This document shows positions 35,359 through 46,379 of a DNA stretch of 64,000 nucleotides, in pieces (positions within the stretch are counted from its first letter, which is position 1; each line of letters begins with the position of its first letter). Under the pieces are notes generated by a model. The model saw only the letters and a program-made list of their open reading frames with translations, was not told the DNA's origin and made no database searches. The DNA comes from Cheilinus undulatus (Eukaryota; Chordata; Actinopteri; Labriformes; Labridae): contig NC_054881.1 in NCBI RefSeq assembly GCF_018320785.1, positions 32,063,324 through 32,127,323 of the forward strand, written 5' to 3'. A program made the position numbers and the translations under genes.

Positions 35359-36304
35359 TGTGATGTAAAGCATGCATTTTATTCATAGCTATTATTTCCT
35401 TGCATGGATATCTTAGTCCAGAATCCTTACTATCCTGTTGTCTATCAGAGTTTCTTCATAACATTTTCTTCTCTGTTTGCATTAACTGCTGTACATTGTA
35501 CTGTAAAGGAACAGAAGTCTCCTGGTGGACTCTGAAGGTGAAGAGTCTATTTTATGCCTCACACAGCGTCACATGCACAGAGGCCTTCAGATGTGTAAGG
35601 GATAGTCTCTCCACCCACATTGGCATTTCAGATCCTTTATTTCTGTCAGAGCAAGTAAGCTTACCGAAAAACGGAAGAACACAGCTGCAGCTTGTTGAGA
35701 AATGCAGGAACAGAATGAATACCATCAAATGGAAAGCCCATGGGAAACATAACAGAGAATGAGCTTACTTGGTGGAAATGGAGCTATCAAAAGCACCAAC
35801 TGTATGATCTTATTAGACTGAGTAAGCTGTCAGTCCACTCTCAGATGCTGCTTTTTGACCCTCTTCACTTGTAAGTGATTTCAAACCATGTAACTGACAA
35901 TTCCAAAGACAGGTAACCCTCAATCTTCTTCAACAACAGGCAGCAGCGCACCCTGCTGCTGGCCAAGCACCTGCCCCTCTCATCATGGACCGACAGACAC
36001 AGAAACGTGTCAACACAAAAAGAAAGGAAAAGAGACTGGGGTGGAGGGAATCCTGTTTGAAAGACTACAACTTTGCAATGACCTGCTTGAGAACTGAATT
36101 TCACATCTTCAAAAAACTGCTAAATCAGAAGAGCACTGCTGCAAGGACTCCGTCATTCCAATCTTCTTGGATGTTTTACCTTTTTAGTGATTTTATAAGT
36201 CAATCATGGTTTATGTAATTTGGCTTTTTTAACAAAAACATTATAAAATGGTCTTTTATATCAACGTAAAATACCAAGTAACGTCAACTGATTAAAAATA
36301 TATA
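35359..36304. other. Intergenic stretch
   Basis: Open frames of 60-120 codons (longest 35400-35762, plus strand) show no recognisable domain. No repeat with clear ends. Confidence 0.4.
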
Positions 36305-37260
36305 AGGTTAAATAACTGACTGCATATTCACCCCCTTCAAGTCAGTATTTAGTAGATGCACCTTTTGCCACAATGACAACATTGAGTCCCCGTGGATAGG
36401 TCTTAATGAGGCTTGCACATCGGGACACTGCAATTTTACTTCATTCTTCTTTGCAAAACTGCTCAAGCTCTGTCAGGTTGCGCAGGGATCGGGCGTGAAC
36501 AGCCTTTTTCAAGTCGAGCCACAAATTCTCTATTGGAGTGAGGTCTGGGCTTTGACTCGGCCACTCTAGAACATTCACCTTGTTGTCTTTAAACCATTTC
36601 TGTGTAGCTTTAGCTGTATGCTTCAGGTCTTGCTGGAAAATAAATCTTCTCCACCCAAGCCATAGTTCTCTTGCAGACTGAACAAGATTGTCCTCCAGGA
36701 TTTTCCTATTTGCAGCATTTATTTACCTTCTATCTTAACAAGCCCTCCAAGGCAGACTGCCAAGAAGCATCCCCACAGCATGACGCTGCCACCACTGTGG
36801 TGAATAGTGGGAATGGTGTGTTTGAGATGATGTACGGTGTTTGGTGTATGTCAAACATAGCGTTTTGACTGATGGCCAAGAAACACCATTTTGGTCTCAT
36901 CAGACAAAGAACTTTCTTCTACTTGACCATGGAGTCTCCCACATGCTTTTTGGTGAGCTCTAATAGAGATTTAATCTGATTTTTTTTCAACAATGGCTTT
37001 CTCTTTGCCACTCTGCCATAAATTATGCAAAGTCTCTCCCATCTCAGCTGCTGAAGCTTGTAACTCCTTCAGAGAAGTCATTGGTGTCCTGGTGGCCTTT
37101 TTCACTAGTCTCCTCCTTACATGGTCACTCAATTTGCCTGATGTAGGCAGATCTACACATGTGCCATATTACTTCAATTTCTTGATGAATTTTACAGAAC
37201 TATGGGGGGTGTTCATAACCGTTCACAACCTTTGCTCTGAGTTGCTTTAAAGCTGGATGT
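36305..37260 (-). mobile_element. Tc1/mariner copy, degenerate (second family)
   Basis: Starts GACTGCATATTCACCCCCTT then CAGTATTTAGTAGATGCACC, shared almost word for word with the 39915-41575 copy. It continues through shared stretches such as GAGGTCTGGGCTTTGACTC and AACTTTCTTCTACTTGACC. It reads as a minus-strand Tc1 transposase broken into short frames. No intact catalytic domain. Confidence 0.8.
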
Positions 37261-37429
37261 ACACTGTGCCATTTCAAGCCAACCGTACGACAGTCGTGGC
37301 AGAAAGCCATCTCATACTGTGCAACTGAATCATTTACAACGCAAGACCATCCCTCACTGACTGTGGCAGAAACCCACAAAGTTTCCATTTCAAAATGTCT
37401 CAGGGTCTGAGGGTGAACTGTTTCCAGTC

Positions 37430-37510
37430 ATATCCCCTCTGTCTCTCCTGCTTTCTCTCTCTCTCGCTGTCTTTCTCCCTCTCCCGCTATCTCTCTCTGT
37501 CTGTCACACA
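37430..37510 (+). repeat. Pyrimidine-rich CT/CTCC microsatellite
   Basis: Interrupted (CT)n with TTTCTCCC and GTCTGTC variants, for example CTCTCTCTCTCGCTGTC. Confidence 0.8.
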
Positions 37511-37793
37511 CAAACAGCATTTCTCTGTTTGGTCACCAGAGGTTGGCAGGGGAGAGCTAGGGGTAGTGACATTGTTAACTTCAGCCTTCACTACTTCAGC
37601 TTGTGGTGTCACAACTTGTTGTGTGTCTTGTTTGCCTGTCTTGATGATTTTGACTACATGCTCAATGAACCCTAGCTGTGTTCTTTTTGGCAGGGTGATT
37701 TTATGGTGTGGTTAGAAATAGGTTCCCTAACAGATGGCCACCTACCCTGGCTTATCTCTAGCAGGCCCTCCTTAAAACTAAGGTGCTTTAGGG

Positions 37794-38930
37794 CTGTGGT
37801 TTTCAAACTGTTTTTCCCCAAGACACACCTAAGGTTAAGCCAAAATCTCAAGGCACACCGTATGTGTGTCACTCGATACAAAACACTTTTTAGATAATGT
37901 TACAGTCAAGGTGGCCTGAAAGGGGAGAGATTTATGTAGCCCAGCCAACTTGGGATCATGGAGATGGCAAAAGTGGGAAAAAGGTGGCAAAAATGGGTTA
38001 AAAGTGATGAAAAACAAGGCAAAATTGGGCAAAAAAGGGCAAAACAAAGTCAGAAATGGGCAAATATTGGTAAAAAAAAAAAAAGGTGTCCAAACAGTGG
38101 GTTGAAATTGGCAAAAACTTGTTGAAAGTGTCAAAATAGTGGTAAAAATGGGTTACAGTGGCCTAAAATGCTTAACTGATGTAAAAAGGTGGTAAAAATG
38201 GGTAAAAAGTGATTAAAATAAGCACAGTCTGGCAAAAGAGTGGTCAAACAAAGGCAAAAGTGGACAAAAACTGGCAAAAAGGTGGCATAAATGGGGTGAA
38301 AGTGACAAAAAGGTGGCAAAATAGATCATAAGTGGCAGAAAAGTGGCAAAAAAGGGTTAAAAATGCTAAAAGGTGGTCAAAAGGGGTTAAAAGTGATGGG
38401 GAAAAAATGGCCAAACAATAGCAAAATTGGGCGAAAAGTGGCAAAAAGGTACCAGAAATGGGTTAAATGTGGCAAAAAGTTCCAAAAAAGTGGCAAAAGT
38501 AGTAATAAGAAGTGTCAAAATGTTTTTAAAAAAGCAGCAAAGAGGTTTAAGTCGTCAAAAGAAGTGGCAAAAATGGGTAGAAATATTGGTTAAATTGGTT
38601 AAAATAGCATGAATTAATAATTTCAACACCGATTTCAACCCAATAATAGCTTGCCATGCTTTTCAGCTCTTAATGAGGTAACTGTTAGCCAGGATGCAAG
38701 CACCAATGCTACTGATCCAACACACACACACTGATGTCATCAATAAATCCCAACTGGGGAGGTTCCATTCTCTGGGGTTTTTCTGGGGTCCAGCCTGATC
38801 TGTGGGCAGGCCTGGTTACAGTACCTGCCATAAAGTTGTAGGAACAACGTACTGTACAAATTCCCGTGGCACACCTAGACTTGCCTTAAGGCACACAAGT
38901 GTGCCTTGCCACACCATTTGAGAACCACTG
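37794..38930 (+). mobile_element. hAT-type element carrying a degenerate minisatellite
   Basis: The left end CTGTGGTTTTCAAACTG and reverse-complemented right end CAGTGGTTCTCAAATGG are hAT-type inverted repeats; AAGGCACAC repeats lie just inside. The flanking octamers CTTTAGGG and TTCTAGGA match at 5 of 8 positions, a decayed duplication. The 37965-38600 interior is a degenerate array of GTGGCAAAAA and ATGGGTTAAAA-like units. There is no transposase. Confidence 0.7.
37965..38600 (+). repeat. Degenerate GGCAAAAA/TGGGTTAAAA minisatellite
   Basis: About 640 bp of irregular units around AAAAGTGGCAAAAA and AAATGGGTTAAAAG, with almost no C on the plus strand. A longer-diverged array of the same type sits at 47395-47900. 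Open frames here are Lys-rich artefacts of the repeat. Confidence 0.85.
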
Positions 38931-39457
38931 TTCTAGGAGATGCTGTTTTCAAATGGCTCATACAAGTCAACAGGATTGGACGTGTCACAGGTAGGTGGTA
39001 CTCGACATCTTACATGTATTGTAACTTGATGGCTTCTGAACAGTAATGAAGTTGCCCATGGCTGTAACTTGCTCTTCTCCCACACCTAACACTTTCTTTA
39101 GAAGGCTGATAACCTCTGATTGTGCATCAGCTTCATTCTCTTGCCTGTTGAGTACACCCTAGAGAACATTAGCTCCAAAAAGAGGCTCGGGGAGGGGGAG
39201 CTGACTAACCAGAGGTTCCCGCAAGAAAGTTCTGGTGAAGTTCTTTAGAAGAGCACAAGTATCTTGTGTTTACTTCAAGTCTACTTCTGGTTTGCACTGA
39301 AAATATTTTTGTCAGCACAATCTGTATTTTTTTTTATTTCTGCATGTTCTCTGTGAAGTTCGTTATCATTACTAATAAACAGCTGATGATTATTGTTAAA
39401 ACCCTGGCGAAAAGAGAGCTGCATAACTTCAGGGTTTCACTGGTATCTTTTCCGTCT

Positions 39458-39493
<36 letters not shown>

Positions 39494-39914
39494 CAGTTAT
39501 GGAAAGCTAACCCTTAATGTTCAACTCATGTCCAAGCCTCAAGTGTTCAGCTTTGTCCATTGGGGGTTCACTTCCTGTCAGCCTGACAGCAGCCTTTGTG
39601 CCTTGTCTGATACAACAATGCAGAAAAACAACTCTCATTGTTTTTTTCTGTATATAACATGACTCCTTATGCATAATTTACAGTTTGAATCTTTAGAATT
39701 GGTTAACATAGACATCAGTGAGATTAATTCAACACACAGCATCTGTTTAAAGCAACATGTGGTACCCATTAATCTTTTTCATGACATACTGTCCCTTTGG
39801 AGATTGAAATATTTTCCTTCTGCCCTTATGAAACATGCTGTTACCAGATATAGACAGTCGATAAAAACACAGTGCCAGATCCAGTCTCTTCCTTGATAGC
39901 TAGTTATTATCCAG
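38931..39914. other. Intergenic, includes a 32-base T run
   Basis: A perfect T32 run occupies 39460-39491. The rest has no recognisable gene or bounded repeat. Confidence 0.6.
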
Positions 39915-41575
39915 CGTAATGTCAAAGTGAAAACATATCTCTACAAAGTTATGCCAATGAGAAAAAAATATGCGACTGCATAAATGTTCCCCCTTCAAGT
40001 TAGTATTTAGTAGATGCAACTTTGGCTGCAATCACAGCACTGAGTGTGTGTGTATATGTCTCAAACAGGCTTGCACATCTAGACTCGGCAATTTTACTTG
40101 ATTCGTCTTTGCAAAACTGATCAAGCTCTGCAAGGTTGCACAGGAATCATGCGGGAACAACCCTTTTCAAATCCAGCTGCAAATTCTCTGTTGCATTGAG
40201 GTCTGGGCTTTGACTCATCAACTTCAGAGCATTAATCGTGTCATCTTTAAACCATTTCTGTGTATCTTTTGCTGTATGCTTTGGGTCATTGTCTTGCTGG
40301 AAAATAAATCTTCTCCCAGGCTGTCGTTCTCTTGCAGACTGAATACAAGCTGGCTCACACTACACAAACAAGCCAGATTTTAGCCCAACAGCAGTTTATC
40401 ATTAAAACTCAGGCACGCTTAGAATGACAAACACTCTTGTAGTGTGACATAATTAACGACACGTCCAAGACACCCTAAAACCACGACTCAACAAAACTAG
40501 CATGTCAGAAATTTTCTTACACTGTCGTCTATTGTCCTCCTCTTGATACATCCATAATTTTCATCCATAACCCAATCCATAACTGTTTCTTGTGTTTTGT
40601 TTTATTCTTTTACGTGCAAAGGATTGCTAGAATCACACTGAAGGCTCCTGTTTTGGAGTGACTGACACACTTTGACAACCTGTGAACTGGCACACAGCCA
40701 GAGAGACAGTGGGGAAGTTAGCATGCGATGAGTGGTCAGGATCCCTCTTATAGTGGGGTCCACCAAGACAGGTCAAGATTTTAGTTGCATAGTCTGACAC
40801 GGTGCTGTTGTGAATGACCATAGAGTCATGTAGTCTGAGCCAGCATGAGGACTGTCCTCCAGGATTATGATATTTTGCTGCATTCATTTTATCCTCTACC
40901 CCTTCCAGGGCCAGCTGCTGAGAAACATCCCCACAGCATGATGCTGCCACCGCTGCTTTTCACAGTCAAGATGGTGTGTTTGTGGTGAGGTGCAGTGTTT
41001 GGTGTCAGCCAGACATAATGTCTTGTCCGATGGCCAAAAAGTACCATTTTAGTCTCATTAGACCAAAAAACTTTCTTCCACTTGACCCTATAGTCTCCCA
41101 CATGCCTTTTGGCAAACTATAGTCAAGATTTAATGAGTTTTCTTCAATAGTGGCTTTCTCTTTGCCATTCTCCCCTAAATCTTTGATGAAGAACCCGGGC
41201 AACAGTTATTGTATACAGAGTCTCTCCCATCTCAGCTGCTGAAGCTTGTAACTCCTTCAGTCATCATAGGTGTCTTGGTGGCCTCTCACTAGTCTCTTTC
41301 TTGCACAGTCACTCAGTTTGTGAGGATGGCCTGAACTAGGCAGATTTGCCATATTCCTTCATTTTCTTAATGAGGTCTGTAACTGAATTCTTGGGGGATT
41401 TTCTAGTGCCTTGGATTTTGTTGTACTCATCCCATGATTTCTACTTTTCAGTAACCTTTTCTCTGAGTTGCTTGGAGTGTCCTTTTTCATGTTGTAATGG
41501 TAGCGAGGAACACTGATTAACCAGTGACTGGACCTTCCAGGCACAGGATGACTACAGAGTAAACTTTAATTCTCT
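39915..41575 (-). mobile_element. Tc1/mariner copy interrupted by another element
   Basis: The left part begins near TAATGTCAAAGTGAAAACAT and GCGACTGCATAAATGTTCCC and parallels the 36305-37260 copy. Minus-strand frames at 40889-41202 include FWSNETKMVLFG and YVWLTPN, typical Tc1 text in which the first catalytic Asp of WSDE is Asn. A 496-bp element splits it at 40349-40844. The right end is truncated after GACTGGACCTTCCAGGCAC compared with the 48545-48780 copy. Confidence 0.82.
40349..40844. mobile_element. Non-autonomous DNA element inserted into the Tc1 copy
   Basis: GCTGGCTCACACTACAC at the left and GTAGTCTGAGCCAGC at the right are inverted repeats. They break the Tc1 text between CTTGCAGACTGAATAC and GACTGTCCTCCAGGATT, which is continuous in the 36305-37260 copy. 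The end motif GGNTCANACTACA matches that of the MADF-carrying element at 26151-26849. Confidence 0.75.
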
Positions 41576-42426
41576 GATTTGTCATTTGTCCACTAGGGGG
41601 CTACAAGGGCTGACAATTTGCTTAACAGGGAGGAAAGGTCTGCAAGGTTTACTTCAAGGGGTGATGGACTTTCCTATTACTACATGTGACCTTAATATTC
41701 ATTTAAGAAAGACTGATGAGTGATTAACTCAGTGGATGTTAGTTCTTTGAAAATGGTAATGAGATTTAGTCAAAATCATTTTTAAAATAGGTAAGGGTTT
41801 CAGGAAGGCCCTAAAATATTCAGCTATGAATAATGTTATGTTACTTAGTGTTTGCAAAGACATACCTTTATTTCTGATATTAGAAAAAAATCTTTTATTT
41901 CTCTGTTACCATCAAGTCATTTAACATGGGCTGACATGAAACTCTTTGGACTTTCCAATGAAAGTGGAGAAAACATCTTTTGAGAATATTGGCAAATACC
42001 ATGCCAGTAATTTGAAGTGTTATTGTCATGTTCTCAGTCTTGCAGTGGTGTCCAGTGCCCTAATCAAGTCAGCAGACACAGACAGACTAAAGTAATGTTC
42101 AACAATATGAAAATATTTTATCTCAATTGATAACCATTTTGCTTGTCTTTCATTATTGTGATTGTCATTATTGTGTTTATTTGTGTTGCTCCAAAGTAGC
42201 TCTGGAGATTAGGAACGGCTAGACCTCCATATTCTTTAGCTCTGATTAATTTAATGAACATATTCTTTTCCTTCTATTGTTCCAGATGAAATTTTATTAT
42301 AATCCATTCCATTTCATAAATGATGCAGAGTGAATTAGAATAGGTAGGGTTTGAGACAGGAAAGGAACTGTGGAACTGGAAGTAATAGTTTCTTAGTCTT
42401 CTGTCTCCTCAGTGACAGGTCTGCAT
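41576..42426. other. Intergenic stretch
   Basis: AT-rich; no gene or bounded repeat recognised. Confidence 0.5.
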
Positions 42427-42904
42427 CAAAGACTCCTCGATGATGTGTGAGGAGCATCCCAAACCAACCAGCACCGACAAAGCACATGGAAACATACATC
42501 CTCAGTGCTGGTCATGCTGGGGCGGTCCTCGTCTCTGGGCTGCTGGCTGAAGAGGGTGGTGCTGGTGTGGAGATGGAGGGGCAGGGGGTCGATCCATTGG
42601 TTCATGTTCAGCTGCTCCGCAAATACCAAAAACACAGAAGACCCCGGTCCTGTGAGACAGAAAGGCAAGTTTGAATACGTTTGAACAAAACTTCAAGACT
42701 TTTGTGCTGCTGAAGGATATGATGTAATAAATAAAACCATAACCATAATAAATAAAATCCAGGATTTTTCATGAGGGGATTACTTACTTGGAGGTCTGGA
42801 TAAAAAGGCAACCACCACTCTCCAGCTGGTCCTGTAGCCATCCATCCTTCTCCTCTGGTCTGGGGTAAACACTTCTCTCCATGATGGGCCTTCCTCTCCA
42901 TGTC
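42427..42904 (-). other. Two exon-like minus-strand segments of unknown gene
   Basis: Segment 42904-42787 lies between TTTCATGCAG and CAA|GTAAG. In one frame it reads IMERSVYPRPEEKDGWLQDQ then LESGGCLFIQTS. A segment from 42652, after CTGTCTCACAG, continues it as TGVFCVFGICGAAEHEPMDR and a Pro/His/Gln-rich tail to a stop near 42503. Splice consensus is good and sequence is less AT-rich than around it. I recognise no family. They could be a 3' extension or alternative end of the neighbouring acidic-protein locus, a separate gene or a pseudogene. Confidence 0.35.
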
Positions 42905-43424
42905 TGCATGAAAAACAAAGAGAAAAAGCAAAACAGAAAGATGCAGCAAAGTAAGAAAGTTTAAAAAAACTGAGCAGTTAAATCAAAATGTAGATATGAA
43001 GGAGAATTCAAATCAAGTTGTTTAAGTCATAAATCTTCCTTGGTTTGATACATTCATCTATTCCTTTAGCAATAAACCAAATACAACAACATGAGAATTA
43101 AAGCCCATTTCAAATATTTTTAAATAAGCTAAAATTGAAATTAAGAAACATTTGAAGTTGATTCTTCATAAAGCCTTACCTCTGTCTTGGAAAGGACATG
43201 CTTACCTTAGTTTTCATAAACATCTACACTCTATAAGGACAAATAGTTAGTAGGACCATTAAAGTCTTCATTAATGAATAAGTGAAATTTGAACAATAAT
43301 GTTATTAATGCTGCCATGAAATGTTAATTTACCTCTTGTTCAAGCCACCTAATTTTAATTTCAACAATAACATCATAGAGAAGTACAATTCTAATTATAA
43401 GAACAAGTCTGACCTGAGTGGTCA

Positions 43425-43765
43425 CCAGGCCTGCCCACAGAATTGGCCCCTGAAAAACCCAGTGAATGAGCCCTCTACTGTTGTGATTTATTGATATCAA
43501 TGCATGTGTTGGATTTTTGCCACCTTTTCTTAACCCATTTATGCTGCTATCCCCTTTTTCCCCTTGTGACTATTTAATTTTGCATTATGTTACAGCATAA
43601 AAAAAAATACATTTTTTTTGCCTTGATATGAGTGGTTATAATTCAGGTAAAATTTAAAATGTGGTTATCACAGCTTAACTTTGCAATGGACCATGGTTTT
43701 CCTGACCTCTGTGGGCCCCCTTTTGGCTGGGCCCCAGGAAGCTTTGCCCTTTATTCCCCTTAATG
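43425..43765 (-). repeat. Dispersed repeat, third copy of the GGCAAAAA family
   Basis: Read on the minus strand, CAAGGCTGCCCATTAAGGGG, GATAACCACATTTTAAATTT and CTGTGGGCAGGCCTGG match sequence at both ends of the 47040-48090 copy and the distal part of the 37794-38930 element. The minisatellite core has collapsed. Confidence 0.6.
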
Positions 43766-44089
43766 GGCAGCCTTGGTGAACACCAACAATGTCAGAAATG
43801 TATGAGGCAAGGTTATTAAAAACTGACAAAATAAATAAAATTGAAAGTGTGAAAATCAACCTGGAAACCAAAACTAGATAAATAGATCAGTACATAAATA
43901 AATAAATAGATCAATAGATAAAGTAAAAAACATACATACAAATAAACAAATAAATACATACAAGTATTTTTGCAACAAAACTAAAACTGTACTGTGTAAT
44001 TAAAAAAGCTAACAGAAAAACTATTAAGAACTAAACTAAGGCAAAGCATTTTTGCAAACTAAAAACTTAACCAATTCACTAGCTTTTAA

Positions 44090-44175
44090 CTGTTGTAGAG
44101 CATTTTGTGACATTGTTCCGTGAAAGGTGCTATACAAATAAAATTTACTTACCTACTTACTTACTTACTTACATT
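44090..44175 (+). mobile_element. LINE 3' tail with (TTAC)n
   Basis: GAGCATTTTGTGACATTG then GGTGCTATACAAATAAAATT and a TTAC tetranucleotide tail are typical of the 3' end of fish L2-like LINEs. Only the tail is present; it lies about 110 bp downstream of the acidic-protein stop codon. Confidence 0.6.
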
Positions 44176-44285
44176 AACCTAAAATTGAAAATGAAATAAA
44201 AAATAAAACTGAAAAAAATTCCTAGACCATTACAGCCAAAGTTTTTGGACTCTCCCAAACTGTCCCATCAAACAGGACGTCGGTT

Positions 44286-46149
44286 TTAATCCGAGTCACT
44301 GTCATCATATGGAGGCTGCCAGTACCAGTGTCTACTCTGGACAGAATAGCTGACTCCAGAGGTGGAGGGCTGCTCATCGTCCACATCCTCGTCCATCCTC
44401 TGCCTCTTCGCACCCTCCTGTGCTGCAGCGTTCTCTTCCCTGCTTCTCTTCAGGCCCTGGCCTGAGGTGGACGGAGCAGACTCCTCTGGAGCAGGTAATC
44501 CAGCAGAGACGGAAGGTCCTGCAGGAGGAGGAGCAGGGACTGGAAGTCCAGGAAGTCCAGCGGGGAATGGAGGAAACTCTTGGCGCCTACCCTGCCTAAA
44601 GTGCTCCAAAAGTGGTAATTGCTGACCAAGAGGGGAAAGAGGTCTGATATCATCCTCTTCATCTTCCTCCTCTTCGTCCTCCAACATGGACTCATAACCG
44701 GAGTCGTCCCCATCATTCCAGTCCTCATCATCAAACCACCGTCTTCTAAAGTCTGCAATGTTTTGGATCTCATCATCCGATTCCTCGTCTGTCTCATCAT
44801 CCGATTTGTCGGATAAGATCAGGGGAAATCCTATGCCTTCACCTTCAAAAGGAATACCATACTCACCTTCATACTCACCTATTTCCTGCTCATCATCAGG
44901 GATGGTGACCATCGGGGCAGCCTCGATGTCCTCACGGATTCCATCTTCGACAGGATGCTCCAGGATGAAAGGTGCGTCACCTTAAGGAGACAAACTCAAA
45001 ATGGTTAATGAAGATTCACTTTAACTTCCAAACTTAAATGTTTTTAAGTAAATAAACAATAACAAAGTGAAAAACAAATGTTTCCTTACTACACCCACAG
45101 TACACTACTAATCCACCAGCACACAAAGAGAGGCCTGTTAAAGGAATATTTCACTATTTTTGAAGTTGACTTGTATAAAGTACCTAGTAGTTGAAGCGGC
45201 ATTTGCCTCCAGTGATATCAACTAGCGAGTCCTTCCTAAAGAGCAATGTTCACTAAAATCACTGGAGGCTAATGCCACTTCTACTTCTAGGTATCTCATG
45301 TGGCCCAGCTTCAAAAATCCCGAAATATCCCTTTAACACTCAGGCCTTTATCAAATATTGTGCATTTCTTTTATTTTGGACGAACTGAGAACACATTTAG
45401 TCTTTGTTAACAGGTTGACCATGAAAGAACAGCCACTGGAAATAAATATTTAACTGTCTGGCTTATGAATTAAACTTAATTTGAATCTGTTTTAACGCCT
45501 GATAAAATAACACATGTAAATCCACATAGGACAACTTGCTGCTGTCTGTGCGTCATGACGTTCCAAAGATCAGAGCCAGAAGAGCCAATCAGAGTACAGC
45601 ATTTTCCCAAATTCCCCTAGTACATCATGGCGTTCTACGTTCTAGAGATCAGAGCCATTTAGTTCCGTTATGGCTATGATTCAGCATTTTTCAAAATTAG
45701 CTTAATTTAAGCTAGCCGTTTCTTAACATTATGGTTTTGCAAAAAATAACGAACTCATACAAAAATAAATATGCTTTCAAATCACTATATCAACTGTTAT
45801 TTCCCTCCAACTTTTCCCGGGATATTGACAAAAATCCAATCAGAGAGAAAAACGGGGTTAAATTGAAAAAATCGTCGAGTAAAAAACTGATGTCTAGAAG
45901 TCAGTCAGCTAAATTATCCAAACAGACCTAAAGAAGCTAACTTAAGTTTTTAAAAGTTTCACTAACTCCTGCAGGCCTACAGATAAAGCGGATTAGGTAT
46001 AAAAAGAAACAGGCTACTTGTTCAGTGATTACAGTCTACATAAATTTAGCAGAATTTAAAGCTGTCTTACCTCCATCGATGTTTCTGGGAGCAACAACAC
46101 CCGCAAGTAAGTCCAACAGGTGGACGTCCAGTGGTCTGCTGATGCTCAT
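44286..46149 (-). CDS. Unrecognised acidic, Pro-rich, probably nuclear protein (2 exons, 257 aa)
   Basis: Exons 46149-46071 and 44980-44286 join in phase (GGA G | GT GAC) between GTAAGA and CTTAAG. The product starts MSISRPLDVHLLDLLAGVVA. Residues 50-140 are very acidic (SDDETDEESDDE, DEEEEDEEDD) and hold DSGYES at 119-124, a beta-TrCP phosphodegron match (DSGxxS). A Pro-rich segment (about 160-185) and a bipartite nuclear signal, KRSREENAAAQEGAKRQR (204-221), follow. The end is aromatic then acidic, RHWYWQPPYDDSDSD. No fold or family is recognised. A short-lived nuclear regulator is an inference from composition. A TATA box lies about 175 bp upstream of the ATG. One intact frame over 695 nt in exon 2 argues for a real gene. 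Confidence 0.72.
45142..45332 (+). mobile_element. 191-bp TTAA-flanked MITE
   Basis: AGGAATATTTCACTATTTTT and the reverse-complemented right end AGGGATATTTCGGGATTTTT are inverted repeats, each bordered by TTAA (45138-45141, 45333-45336), the piggyBac target. It lies inside the intron of the acidic-protein gene. An incomplete relative starts near 62053. Confidence 0.8.
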
Positions 46150-46319
46150 TTTAAAATCGGCTTTCCACTGAAATTAAAAATCCTTGGCTTGAAGAAAGTC
46201 TGTCCGATGTTTGTAGAAGTTTTCTGATTAGCTTTCCAAAAGTTAGCTTCGGTCAGCTCGGATTTGCACGTCAACTGTTCAGGTTTCATATGCAAAAGGG
46301 GAGAGGAGAAGGTTCGGGC

Positions 46320-46333
46320 CCCTATATATAGGG
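46320..46333. promoter_or_regulatory. Palindromic TATA box of the acidic-protein gene
   Basis: CCCTATATATAGGG is a perfect 14-bp palindrome holding TATATATA, about 175 bp upstream of the start codon, at a spacing allowing a 5' UTR of roughly 140 bp. Just upstream (minus-strand sense) are ACGTCA and TTACGTGATTGCGCA, which resemble ATF/CREB and C/EBP half-sites. Confidence 0.6.
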
Positions 46334-46379
46334 CTGCATCGTTTCCATGACAATAAATGACGTGCATGTGCGTGCGCAA

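Noticed and set aside
35400..35762. 120-codon plus-strand frame as a gene
   Set aside because: No family resemblance or plausible splice/promoter context; expected by chance in 64 kb.
37965..38600. Lys-rich frames and a possible CRISPR-like array
   Set aside because: Units are irregular and lack constant repeats and unique spacers; the frames come from the A-rich minisatellite.
39460..39491. T32 run as a retrotransposon tail
   Set aside because: No SINE or LINE body is recognisable next to it on either side; treated as a simple repeat.
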